Assembly (NCBI RefSeq): GCF_001523745.2 | Contig: NZ_CP013386.1 | Span: 3,286,001-3,350,000, forward strand | Length of the DNA stretch: 64,000 nucleotides | Reading direction: 5' to 3' | Origin: Burkholderia mayonis | GTDB taxonomy: Bacteria > Pseudomonadota > Gammaproteobacteria > Burkholderiales > Burkholderiaceae | In this document: positions 10,302 to 18,704 of the stretch, piece after piece | Position numbering within the stretch: position 1 is the stretch's first letter | How the letters are laid out: every line of letters begins with the position of its first letter | Notes under the pieces: model-generated | What the model was told of the DNA's origin: nothing | Database searches by the model: none | The model's input: the letters and a program-made list of their open reading frames with translations, nothing else | Program-made: the position numbers and the translations under genes

Positions 10302-11897
10302 TCACTCGGCGACGACGGCCGGCTCGAACGCGCGGCGCAGCTCGACGGGCGGCACGCGGCGGCTCTGCCACACCGCGACGAGCGCGACGAGCGCGCCGAC
10401 CGCGATGCCGATGTGGATCGCGCCGACGAGGGAATCGCGCGCCGCCTCGAACAAATGGGCGCCATGATGCCCGGCGCGCACAAGTTCGTCCACCAGGCGC
10501 GTCTGCGCGGCGCGGTCGATCAGGACCTGCGGATCGGCGAGGCTCGCCTGCCAGCGCAGCGCGCCGTCCGCCGCGAGCGCGTCGTGCACGCCGCTCGCGT
10601 AGAGCTGGTTGACGAGCGTGCCCGTCAGCGCGGTGCCGACCATCCCGCCCACCATCCGCAGCGACTGGAGGAGCGCGGTCGCGATCCCGAGATGCTCGCG
10701 GCCCGCCGTCTGCTGCGCGAACACGGTCAGGTTCGGCAGCACGAAGCCGAGGCCGACGCCGCCTGCGACCATCAGCGCCATCAGCACCCAGCCTGGCGTC
10801 TCGTGCGACGACGCGACGACGCCCGCGCACGCGATCGCGAACAGCAGGAAGCCGGCGTACAGCATCGCGTTCGGGTTGCGGATCCGCGTGATCACGCGGC
10901 CGTTCATGATGCTGCCGATCGTGATGAACACGACGAGCGGCGTGATGACGACGCCCGCCTGCTGCGGCGACATCCCGAAGCCGCCCTGGAACAGCAGCGG
11001 CGCGTAGAAGAGGAGCGAGAACATCGCGAAGCCGGCGAGGATCGCGAGGATGAAGAGCGTCGACAGCGCGCGGTTCGCGAACATGTCGAACGGCAGAATC
11101 GGCTGCGCGCAGCGCTTCTCCCAGCGCCACAGCGCGACGCCGCCGGCGAGCGCGACGACGAGGAGGAGCGTCGGCCAGCCGCCGATCCCGTATTTCGGCA
11201 GCCACTCGACGAAGAGCTGCATCGCGCCGAGCGTCGCGGCGATGAGGAGCGCGCCCGGCCAGTCGAGCCGCATCTTGCTGCGGTGCTCGACGTGCCGCAG
11301 ATGAGGCAGATAGCGCCAGACGAACAGGAGCGACAGCAGGCCGACCGGCAGATTCACGTAGAACACCGAGCGCCAGCCGTAGTGCTGCGTCAGCACGCCG
11401 CCGAGCGACGGTCCGACCGCGTTTGCAATCCCGAACGCCGAGCTCATCAGCACCTGCCAGCGCAGCCGCACGACCGAATCGGGAAAAAGATCGGGGATGC
11501 ACGCGAACGCCGTGCCGACGAGCATCCCGCCGCCAATGCCCTGCAGCCCGCGCGCGAGCACGAGCGACAGCATGTCCTGCGCCATCCCGCACAGCACCGA
11601 CGCGCCCGTGAACACGACGAGCGACGCGATCACGAACGGCTTGCGCCCATAATAGTCGCCGAGCCGGCCGAAGACCGGCACGGTGATCACCGACGCGAGC
11701 AGGTACGACGTCGCGACCCAAGCGTACAGGTCGAAGCCGCGCAGCTCGGCGACGATCGTCGGCAGCGCGGTGCCGACGACGGTCTGGTCGAGCGCGACGA
11801 GCATCGTGACGAAGGAAATGCCGAGCATCGCGAGCAGCGACTCGCGAAACGGCAGGACTTGCCCGCTCGAATGGTGGGCGGCGGTATGGACGGCCAT
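10302..11897 (-). CDS. DHA2-family (EmrB/QacA-type) MFS multidrug efflux transporter
   Basis: About 531 residues with the 14-helix drug:H+ antiporter-2 pattern. Motif A-like GRLGDYYGRKPF lies after helix 2, motif C-like GPSLGGVL in helix 5, and the N-terminal TMLVALDQTVVGTALPTIV is typical of EmrB. It probably exports hydrophobic toxicants across the inner membrane. I chose the ATG at 11895-11897 (MAVHTAAHH) because an inverted repeat at 11914-11937 looks like a MarR operator, which would normally lie upstream of translation. In-frame starts at 11924 and 11951 are possible alternatives, and none has a strong ribosome site. Co-directional with marR. Confidence 0.9.
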   Translation of the reverse strand: MAVHTAAHHSSGQVLPFRESLLAMLGISFVTMLVALDQTVVGTALPTIVAELRGFDLYAWVATSYLLASVITVPVFGRLGDYYGRKPFVIASLVVFTGASVLCGMAQDMLSLVLARGLQGIGGGMLVGTAFACIPDLFPDSVVRLRWQVLMSSAFGIANAVGPSLGGVLTQHYGWRSVFYVNLPVGLLSLLFVWRYLPHLRHVEHRSKMRLDWPGALLIAATLGAMQLFVEWLPKYGIGGWPTLLLVVALAGGVALWRWEKRCAQPILPFDMFANRALSTLFILAILAGFAMFSLLFYAPLLFQGGFGMSPQQAGVVITPLVVFITIGSIMNGRVITRIRNPNAMLYAGFLLFAIACAGVVASSHETPGWVLMALMVAGGVGLGFVLPNLTVFAQQTAGREHLGIATALLQSLRMVGGMVGTALTGTLVNQLYASGVHDALAADGALRWQASLADPQVLIDRAAQTRLVDELVRAGHHGAHLFEAARDSLVGAIHIGIAVGALVALVAVWQSRRVPPVELRRAFEPAVVAE

Positions 11898-11913
11898 CTT
11901 TTGTTCGTGCAAC

Positions 11914-11937
11914 TTTTGATACATCAACGAATCAAAA
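11914..11937. promoter_or_regulatory. Candidate MarR operator in front of the efflux operon
   Basis: TTTTGAT (11914-11920) and ATCAAAA (11931-11937) form an inverted repeat, with the tighter TTGAT-N2-ATCAA (11916-11927) nested inside. A leftward -10-like TAGAAT lies just upstream. AT-rich interrupted palindromes of this size are typical MarR sites. Confidence 0.45.
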
Positions 11938-12003
11938 ATTCTATCATGCATCGGGTAATCTAGCCGGCGCCCCCATGCGATGCGCGCGCCGCGAAGGAGT
12001 CAG

Positions 12004-12915
12004 ATGGAACCGCTCACAATCGTTGCCGGACCGACGCTGTCGGCCGAGGATCTCGACACGCTGCGGCGCGCGAAGCTCGCGCTCGAGAGCCCGTCGCTGA
12101 CGGTCAAGCTGACGAGCGTCGTCGGCGCGCCCGTCGAGAAGATGATCGGCAAGCTGCCCGGCTTCGCGACCGACAAGATCAACGACGCGACGCAGCTCGC
12201 GCTGCGCAAGTGCCTGCACCTCGCGCTGCGCACGCTCGGCAAGTCGGGCGGCGTCGCGAGCGACGGCGAGACGCCGAACAAGCCGAGCAACCTGCTGCAC
12301 AAGCTGGCCGTCGCGACAACGGGCGCGGCGGGCGGCGCGTTCGGCCTGTTCGCACTGCCCGTCGAGCTGCCCGTCACGACGACGCTGATGTTCCGCTCGA
12401 TCTGCGACATCGCGCGCAGCGAGGGCGAGGATCTGTCGATCGCCGAGGCGCAGTTGCAATGCCTCGCGGTGCTCGGGATGGGCGGCGGCTTCGGCCCTCT
12501 GCCGGGCGCGGGCAAGAAGGACGGCGGCAAGCGCAACGAGCGCGCCGAGCGCGGCAAGCAAGAGGAAGACGCCGACATCGGCTATTTCGTGCTGCGCGGC
12601 GCGCTCGCGCAGGCGGTGTCGAAGGCGTCGTCGGAGATCGCGTCGAAAGGTTTCGCGACGCACGGCTCAACCGCCCTCTTCCGCCTCGTGCAGACGATCG
12701 CGTCGCGCTTCTCGGTGCAGGTGACCGAGCAGATCGCCGCGAAGTCGATTCCGGCGATCGGCGCCGTGCTCGGCGCGACCGTCAACACGCTGTTCATCGA
12801 CCACTTCCAGCAGGCCGCGCACGGCCACTTCGCGGTGCGCCGGCTCGAGCGCGAGTACGGCCAGGCGGCCGTGAAGGCCGCGTATCAGACGATCGACGCG
12901 TCGGCCGTGCGCTGA
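12004..12915 (+). CDS. EcsC family protein
   Basis: 303 residues belonging to the EcsC protein family, named after a protein of the Bacillus ecs locus; biochemical function is not settled. Recognised by the glycine-rich amphipathic block GAAGGAFGLFALPVELPVTT followed by LMFRSICDIARSEGEDLS, and a second hydrophobic stretch IPAIGAVLGATVNTLFIDHF near the C-terminus. The start at 12004 follows AAGGAG at 11993-11998. The 3' end overlaps the convergent hydrolase gene by 31 bases. Confidence 0.85.
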   Translation: MEPLTIVAGPTLSAEDLDTLRRAKLALESPSLTVKLTSVVGAPVEKMIGKLPGFATDKINDATQLALRKCLHLALRTLGKSGGVASDGETPNKPSNLLHKLAVATTGAAGGAFGLFALPVELPVTTTLMFRSICDIARSEGEDLSIAEAQLQCLAVLGMGGGFGPLPGAGKKDGGKRNERAERGKQEEDADIGYFVLRGALAQAVSKASSEIASKGFATHGSTALFRLVQTIASRFSVQVTEQIAAKSIPAIGAVLGATVNTLFIDHFQQAAHGHFAVRRLEREYGQAAVKAAYQTIDASAVR

Positions 12916-13850
12916 GTCGCGCGCTCGACCGCGGTGCGCCGCACGAACGCGGCCGCGCGCACGAGCGCCCGCGCCGATTCGGGTACGAACGGCACGTAGA
13001 TCTGCCATACGTGCGGCATCTCCGGCCATACCTCGAGCTCCACGTGCACACCTGCCGCGCGCGCCTTGTCGGCGACGCGCCGCGAATCGTCGAGCAGCAC
13101 CTCAGTGCTGCCCGCCTGGATGAAGAGCGGCGGCAGCCCCTTGAAATCCGCATAGAGCGGCGATGCGTACGGATGCGTGCCCGGCGTGTCGCCGAGATAG
13201 AGGCGCGCCGCGCGGCCGAGCGCCGCGCCCGCGAACATCGGATCGAGGCCGTCGTGCGCGCGCAGCGTGTCGCCCGTCGCGGCGAGATCGGTCCACGGCG
13301 AAAACAGCACGGCGCCCGCGGGCAGCGGATCGCCCGCGTCGCGCAGCGCGACGAGCGTCGCGAGCGCGAGGCCGCCGCCGGCCGAATCGCCGCCGAACAC
13401 GATCGACTCGGCCGGCGTGCCGGCCGCAACAAGTTGCCGGTACGCCGCGAGCGCGTCGTCGACCGCGGCCGGGAACGGATGCTCGGGCGCGAGCCGGTAG
13501 TCGAGCGAGAACGAGCGCACGCCCGCGTGCTTCGTCAGCGCGAACACGAGCGGACGGTGCGTCTGCGGTGAGCAGAAATAATAGCCGCCGCCGTGGAAAT
13601 ACAGCAGCATCCGGCTTTGCGGCGCGCGGCCGGACGCGGCGTCCGCGCGCTCGAGCCATTCGCCGCGCAGCGGCGCGTCGCCGGGGCCGTAGCGCTCGCG
13701 CAGCCGCCAGCCCGCGGGCGGACGGCGCGGCACACGCATCCGCAGCTTCGCCAGACGCCGCGCACGCGCCGGATCGATCACGGGACGCAGCGTCTCGGGA
13801 CGAAACTGCCGGCGCAGCAGCCAGCACGCAACCTTGCTTTGCCAACTCAT
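12885..13850 (-). CDS. Alpha/beta hydrolase of the hormone-sensitive lipase family
   Basis: 321 residues with the HSL-family oxyanion motif YFHGGGYYF (about residues 80-88) and the nucleophile elbow GGDSAGGG. The C-terminal MPHVWQ histidine and an upstream Asp complete a plausible triad. Members hydrolyse short-chain carboxylic esters; no signal peptide is visible. The ATG at 13848-13850 has GGAG eight bases upstream; an in-frame start at 13904 lacks this. It converges on and overlaps the EcsC gene. Confidence 0.9.
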   Translation of the reverse strand: MSWQSKVACWLLRRQFRPETLRPVIDPARARRLAKLRMRVPRRPPAGWRLRERYGPGDAPLRGEWLERADAASGRAPQSRMLLYFHGGGYYFCSPQTHRPLVFALTKHAGVRSFSLDYRLAPEHPFPAAVDDALAAYRQLVAAGTPAESIVFGGDSAGGGLALATLVALRDAGDPLPAGAVLFSPWTDLAATGDTLRAHDGLDPMFAGAALGRAARLYLGDTPGTHPYASPLYADFKGLPPLFIQAGSTEVLLDDSRRVADKARAAGVHVELEVWPEMPHVWQIYVPFVPESARALVRAAAFVRRTAVERATQRTADASIV

Positions 13851-13942
13851 CGGACGTACTCCGAACCCAAACAACGTGACGATACTACGAGCGATTCGGC
13901 GCACGTCCGTCGATTGGCCCCTCTAAATCCGGATCGCCCGGC

Positions 13943-14377
13943 TCAGTTCGCCGGCCGGACCTGGCCGCGAATCTCGCCGCCAGGATGGGCCTTCGTGTGC
14001 ACATTGAAATACCACTTGGCCGCCATCAGGTCGCCGACCTGCTCGTCGGTCAACGCCTTCTCACCTGCAATCGGACTCGCGAGCGCGTCCTTCGGAATCG
14101 GCACCTGCACGCCCGCATTCTGGCCGACGGACGCCGGGCCGTGAAAGTGCGCGGCGGTCGCGGGTCCCGTCAGATCGCGATACGTGACGTTCCAGCGCAG
14201 CGTGCGGGTTGCGGTATCGTAGGTCGCGTCGAGCGAGCCCGAGCCCTTGCTCGTCGTCGGCGGCACTTCGCTCGACGGCTGCAGGTTCGCGACGAACTTC
14301 ACCGTCTCCGCACGCGCGATGCCCGCCGCGAATGCACACGCGAGCACACCGATTCCGATCTTGCGCAATGTCAACAT
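13943..14377 (-). CDS. Exported CHRD domain protein
   Basis: 144 residues with a Sec signal peptide (positive MLTLRKIG, hydrophobic core, cleavage after GIARA, near residue 23). The rest is one CHRD domain, the fold first defined in chordin: strands FVANLQPSSEVPP, ATRTLRWNVTYRDL, TAAHFHGPA and WYFNVHTKAHPGGEIRGQV, the last two being hallmark motifs. Probably periplasmic or secreted; the bacterial role is unknown. The ATG at 14375-14377 is chosen for its signal peptide and the GGAGGA just upstream. Confidence 0.88.
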   Translation of the reverse strand: MLTLRKIGIGVLACAFAAGIARAETVKFVANLQPSSEVPPTTSKGSGSLDATYDTATRTLRWNVTYRDLTGPATAAHFHGPASVGQNAGVQVPIPKDALASPIAGEKALTDEQVGDLMAAKWYFNVHTKAHPGGEIRGQVRPAN

Positions 14378-14600
14378 GATTCCTCCTTGCGATCGCCGAC
14401 CGTATTGCGCGGGCGAGCTCGATGCCCGCCCGACATCCGATGGTAGTCGATCTTGTGCGCGCGGCGCTCGACGCAAAGTGGCGGCCAATCTCGCTCGGCG
14501 CCGCGTTCGGCGGCCGTTGCGCGGATGGCGGCGTGCGGCAAGCATCCGCCGAGAACAGAGATTTGCACGAAATCGTCTGAATCCGCATGCGGGGTTTCGC

Positions 14601-14685
14601 TACACTGCTTGTACACAGTTGCATGTTTCCTTCCGTTCGAAGGAATATCTGCGAGTTTTGACGCGGCCTTCGGGCCGCTTTTTTT
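14601..14685 (+). ncRNA. Candidate small RNA ending at an orphan terminator
   Basis: The 468-base spacer between the CHRD gene (leftward) and the barrel gene has no rightward gene, yet contains a complete rightward intrinsic terminator at 14663-14685. Just before it is a second hairpin, TTCCTTC (14627-14633) with GAAGGAA (14639-14645). A -10-like TACACT lies at 14601-14606, without a convincing -35. Two adjacent stem-loops ending in a T-run fit a small RNA of up to about 80 nt. The left boundary is a guess. Confidence 0.4.
14663..14685 (+). terminator. Intrinsic terminator with no upstream gene
   Basis: GCGGCC (14663-14668), TTCG tetraloop, GGCCGC (14673-14678), then seven T residues (14679-14685). 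Textbook rightward terminator. Confidence 0.85.
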
Positions 14686-14845
14686 GCGCGCCCCCAACGC
14701 GCGCGCGCGCCGCATCATCGACTGCATGGCGGCGGATCGCGTTCGCGCCGACTTCGCGCGGCATGCGCGCAACACCGCATTGCCTGCGAACGACTCGCGC
14801 ACGCCGCCATGAGCGAAATCAGCATCGTTCCCCCACGACACGACG

Positions 14846-15922
14846 ATGCTTCACAATTTACGCGATAATCGGCTCGTCTCGAATGAAACAATGTGGAAGG
14901 CCGTGCCGATTTGCCGCTTGTCGCCGCCGCTTCGCGTCACTCCGTTCGCCCGGCTCCTGTTGCGAAGCGCCCTCTGCTTATCCACGCTCGCCGCGACATC
15001 CGCACATGCGCAGGAATTCGCATTGTTCGGCGGCCTGCTCGCGGGCGGCGGCGGTCATAGCTACGCGTGGGCGTTCGATTATCAGGAAGGGCTCGGCCGC
15101 TATGCCGCCGCAGGCTTCACCTGGTACAACGAGGGACACATTCCGAATCACCATCGCGACGGCCAAGCGGTCCAGCTCTGGGGCCGACTGCCGCTGCGCG
15201 ACAACCGCTTCGTGATCTCGGCAGGCGCGGGTCCGTACCGCTACTTCGACACGACCGCGGCCACCGAAGGCCGCGGCTATTCGAACTCGCACGGCTGGGG
15301 CGTGCTGATGAGCGTGCGCGCCGCGTATTACACGTCGCACCGCTGGCTCGCGCAACTGCAGGTGAACCGGACCCAGGTGTTCAGCGGGCCGAACACGACA
15401 TCGCTGATGTTCGGCATCGGCTATCAGCTCGACGCGCCGGACACTCCCGGCCCGCGCGACTACGCGGCGAGCCGCGCAGGCCGCGTGACCTCGAACGAAG
15501 TCACCGCGATGCTGGGCGAGACGATCCTCAACAGCCGGCGCTCGCCGAGCGCGCTCGGCGGCAGCCTCGAATACCGGCGCGGCGTCGCGAAATACGTCGA
15601 CTGGACGGCGACCTATCTATACGAAGGCTCGAAGCAGTCGATCCGCCGCAACGGAATCGCATCGCAGTTCTGGCTCACGCGCGCGTTCCTCGACGACAAG
15701 GTCGCGCTGTCGGCCGGCGCGGGCGCGTATCTGACGCTCAACGAGCGCGACATTCGCGACCGCCCCGGCGAAGGCGACGGGCGTGTGTCGGGCATCGTGT
15801 CGATATCCGCGAGCTACCGTTTCGACGATCGCTGGCTCGCGCGCATCACGTGGAATCGTGTCGTCACGCGCTACGATCGCGACACCGACGTGATTCAGGC
15901 CGGGCTCGGCTACCGGTTCTGA
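14846..15922 (+). CDS. Predicted outer-membrane beta-barrel protein
   Basis: 358 residues; family not recognised. It has a Sec signal ([20 protein letters not shown], cleavage near residue 55) and then repeated amphipathic strands rich in aromatic residues and glycine ([41 protein letters not shown]). It ends [10 protein letters not shown], with the terminal phenylalanine expected of a BAM-assembled barrel. The long leader suggests translation may begin at the in-frame ATG at 14891. It stands alone, next to the polysaccharide locus but facing away from its first gene. Confidence 0.7.
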   Translation: MLHNLRDNRLVSNETMWKAVPICRLSPPLRVTPFARLLLRSALCLSTLAATSAHAQEFALFGGLLAGGGGHSYAWAFDYQEGLGRYAAAGFTWYNEGHIPNHHRDGQAVQLWGRLPLRDNRFVISAGAGPYRYFDTTAATEGRGYSNSHGWGVLMSVRAAYYTSHRWLAQLQVNRTQVFSGPNTTSLMFGIGYQLDAPDTPGPRDYAASRAGRVTSNEVTAMLGETILNSRRSPSALGGSLEYRRGVAKYVDWTATYLYEGSKQSIRRNGIASQFWLTRAFLDDKVALSAGAGAYLTLNERDIRDRPGEGDGRVSGIVSISASYRFDDRWLARITWNRVVTRYDRDTDVIQAGLGYRF

Positions 15923-15928
15923 GTTCCG

Positions 15929-17173
15929 TCAATCCAGCGCGCGCAGCACGCCGATCAATTGCTTCGCGGCAACGTCCCAGCGGAATCGCGACGCATACCG
16001 CCGCCCCTTGTCGCGCATCTCGCGCCGCAGCTCGGCATCGCCCATCAGCTGCGCGATCGTCGCCGCTATGTCGATCGCATCGTGTGCGTCGCAATACAGC
16101 GCGGCGTCGCCGCACGCCTCGGGCAGCGACGCCTCGCGCGACACGATCACCGGGCACCCGCAATACATCGCCTCGAGCGGCGGCAGGCCGAATCCTTCGT
16201 ATAGCGAAGGAAACACGAAACAGCCGGCGTTCTCGTAGAGCGCCTTCAGCTCGCCGTCGCTCACGTAGCCTGCCCACGTCACGTTGCGCGCGCTTGCGTT
16301 GTCGCCGAGCGTCGACGTGCCGAAGATCTTGATGTTGCTGCCGCCCGCGATCACGAACTTGAGCTCGGGACGCGTGCGCTCGAGCCTCGCGATCGCGTCG
16401 AGCGTGCGCGCGAGATTCTTGCCTGGCGCGATCGAGCCGACGATCAGCACGAAGCCGTCGTATGCGAGACCGAGCCGCTCGAGCACCGCCGGATCGCTGT
16501 CGATCCTTCCAAAGTGATCGACGCCGGACGCGATCGTCGTCACGTCGGTCGGCGCGACGTTAAGGCGTGCGACGATCCGCTCCTTCGAGAAGCGCGACAC
16601 CGTCAAGATGTGCCGCGCGTTGCGCTTCAGCATCCAGAACGCGAAGCGATACCAGAGCCGGAACGCGAGCGAATAGCCTTGCGGAAAGTCGAACACGGCG
16701 ACGTCGTGAATCATCACCACCTGGTTGCGCTTGAAAAGCGGCCCGACGTTGCAGAGGCTGACGAGCGTCTGCCCGCGCGTCGCGAACGGCAGCGCGAGCT
16801 GCTCCCACAGCGCGCCGCGCAAGCGGGGCACGACGCGTCGCGCGACCGCGGGCGGCAGCGCATCGCTCGCGTGATCGCGAGGCACGACGAGCGTCGGATT
16901 GCGCTCGCCCGGCAACAGACGCGCGAGCGCCGACGTGAACTCGTGCGCGACGCGCTGCACCCCCGTCAGGCGCTGCGACGTGAACTTGCCGTTGATCGCG
17001 ACGGGCGTCGGCAAGGCCGTGGCGCTCGCACGCTCGCCGGCAAATGCAGCGCGATGCGGCGTGTCGTGCACCGTGCCCGCCGCCTGCGACGCGCTCGCCG
17101 ACGTTACATCGAAGTCCTGACGATCGCGTAGCGTGTGCAGCGACGGCTTGGATAAGGGGGAAGACAGATTCAT
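15929..17173 (-). CDS. GT4-type glycosyltransferase
   Basis: 414 residues with a GT-B fold. The C-terminal nucleotide-sugar part shows [20 protein letters not shown] and the E-x7-E motif in [20 protein letters not shown], typical of mannosyl/glucosyl transferases of the GT4 family. The N-terminal acceptor part begins with [20 protein letters not shown]. No signal peptide, so it should act on the cytosolic face on a lipid-linked glycan. Start at the ATG 17171-17173 (MNLSSPLSK). Last gene of the leftward crp/wcaJ/wza operon. Confidence 0.9.
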   Translation of the reverse strand: MNLSSPLSKPSLHTLRDRQDFDVTSASASQAAGTVHDTPHRAAFAGERASATALPTPVAINGKFTSQRLTGVQRVAHEFTSALARLLPGERNPTLVVPRDHASDALPPAVARRVVPRLRGALWEQLALPFATRGQTLVSLCNVGPLFKRNQVVMIHDVAVFDFPQGYSLAFRLWYRFAFWMLKRNARHILTVSRFSKERIVARLNVAPTDVTTIASGVDHFGRIDSDPAVLERLGLAYDGFVLIVGSIAPGKNLARTLDAIARLERTRPELKFVIAGGSNIKIFGTSTLGDNASARNVTWAGYVSDGELKALYENAGCFVFPSLYEGFGLPPLEAMYCGCPVIVSREASLPEACGDAALYCDAHDAIDIAATIAQLMGDAELRREMRDKGRRYASRFRWDVAAKQLIGVLRALD

Positions 17174-17297
17174 GGCGGCTGCAACGGCGTGACGACACCC
17201 GATTGACGAACGCATCCGCGACGTTCGCGGAAGCGCGCTATACACGTTCCAGTGTCGTCATTCCGTTGCGCGCGGTCTGTGCGTTCCGTCGCACAAC

Positions 17298-17332
17298 GCG
17301 GCGCACGGCACGTGAATCTCGCCGTGCGCCGC
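17298..17332 (-). terminator. 12-bp perfect hairpin between the export gene and the glycosyltransferase
   Basis: GCGGCGCACGGC (17298-17309) pairs perfectly with GCCGTGCGCCGC (17321-17332) over an 11-base loop, 12 bases after the leftward wza-like stop codon. No T-run follows in the leftward direction, so it may be an attenuator or RNA-stability element reducing glycosyltransferase expression. Confidence 0.5.
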
Positions 17333-17343
17333 ATTCGCGTGCG

Positions 17344-18633
17344 TCAGCGACCGCGGCTCACCGACCAGATCAGATAGAACGATTCGGCGGTCGGCAGGAT
17401 CTGCGCGAGCATCCGATTGAAGCGCGCAGCGGGCGCCGTGCCGACGTATACGACGTCGAGCGGCTTCATGTCGAACTCGGTCGCGAGCATCAATGCGTCC
17501 ACCTGCGTCATGTCGAGACGGAACACTTCGGGCTTGTTGTGTTCGGGCGCGTAGTTGACCTTCTTCAGGCCTTCCTGCAATCCGCTTTGCACGCCGGGCG
17601 CCTGCGCGAGCGGCGGATTCGGATGGCGAATGACGATTACCTGGCGCGGGTTCGCCCCCGTCGGATCGATGCTGCCGGCTGCGCTCAACGCGTCCGCGAG
17701 CGACAACTGCCCCTGGTTCATGTAGACCGTCTGCGGCTTTGGCACCTCGCCCATCACGAACACGCGGTTCCGCGTACGGTCGGGCACGTGAACGATGTCA
17801 TCCGCTTGCAGCACGATGTTCTGTCGCAAGTCGCCGCGATTCAGAATGCGGTTCACGTCGATCGTCATCACCTGATCGCCGCGCGTGACGAGCACGCGCT
17901 GCAGATCGGCGTCGGGATTGCCGCCGCCCGCGCGGTTGAGCGCGTCGACGAGGCGCAGATGCGAGCCCGTCAGCGACAGTTGCCCCGGGTTCTTCACGTC
18001 GCCCGTCACCTGCACGCGCTGGCTGCGGTACTGCATCACGCGCACGTCGATCTGAGGATTTCTGATCTGCTTGTTCAGACGCCGAGCGAGCAGCGCGGAG
18101 ATCTGCACGGGGCTCATCCCTTCGACGCGCAAGCGGCCGAGTGTCGGAAAGAAGATCGTGCCGTTGGCGGCGACGCGCTGGCCCGGCGAGTCGACCTCGC
18201 CCTGCCCGTTCGTGCCGAATGCGCTGACCTGCTGCGGCAGCACGCCGCCGAGACCGCCCGACGCCTGCAGCGTGCCGATGTCGGCGAGCGGCGACGTGTC
18301 GGCGCCCGTGCCGTTCCCGCCGCCGCGCGTGAGCTCGGGGTGGTCCCAGACAACGATGCCGAGCACATCGTCCGGGCCGACGCGATAGTCGGCCGGCGCA
18401 GCGGGCAGGCTCGGCCCAATGCCTGCTTCCTTCGCGCGCGTGTCGGCCTCGTCGGCCTGCTTGAGCGTATAGACGAGCTGCGGCGTGATCAGCTTGATGT
18501 CGTACACCGTCGAATCCGTCGGTGCGCTGAGGTTGTCGTTCATGCGGCTCGAATCGAGCGCCGGTCCCGGGGCCAGCGCACAGCCCGACAAGGCGACCGC
18601 CGCGGCGGTCGCCCATGCTAGGGGCTTCAACAT
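17344..18633 (-). CDS. Polysaccharide export outer-membrane lipoprotein (Wza/BceE type)
   Basis: 429 residues. A lipoprotein signal ends at VALSGCALAPG (Cys near residue 18). Then comes a poly_export domain (ADYRVGPDDVLGIVVWDHPE) and two SLBB domains (VQVTGDVKNPGQLSLTG; VFVMGEVPKPQTVYMNQGQL). This is the octameric outer-membrane channel family that exports capsule or exopolysaccharide made by the Wzx/Wzy route. The true start is the ATG at 18631-18633; the frame stays open upstream into the neighbouring gene, but that is not coding. The glycine-rich insert near residue 110 is longer than usual. A Wzc-type partner kinase is not encoded nearby. Confidence 0.93.
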   Translation of the reverse strand: MLKPLAWATAAAVALSGCALAPGPALDSSRMNDNLSAPTDSTVYDIKLITPQLVYTLKQADEADTRAKEAGIGPSLPAAPADYRVGPDDVLGIVVWDHPELTRGGGNGTGADTSPLADIGTLQASGGLGGVLPQQVSAFGTNGQGEVDSPGQRVAANGTIFFPTLGRLRVEGMSPVQISALLARRLNKQIRNPQIDVRVMQYRSQRVQVTGDVKNPGQLSLTGSHLRLVDALNRAGGGNPDADLQRVLVTRGDQVMTIDVNRILNRGDLRQNIVLQADDIVHVPDRTRNRVFVMGEVPKPQTVYMNQGQLSLADALSAAGSIDPTGANPRQVIVIRHPNPPLAQAPGVQSGLQEGLKKVNYAPEHNKPEVFRLDMTQVDALMLATEFDMKPLDVVYVGTAPAARFNRMLAQILPTAESFYLIWSVSRGR

Positions 18634-18704
18634 CTTGTCGTTTCTCCTTGGTAGCGTGGTCGTCGAAGACGATCTTGGTTCTCGGTGTACGCGCTGCAGG
18701 CTGC

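Noticed and set aside
13985..14446. Plus-strand frame opposite the CHRD gene
   Set aside because: Shadow; the minus strand has a signal peptide, ribosome site and CHRD motifs.
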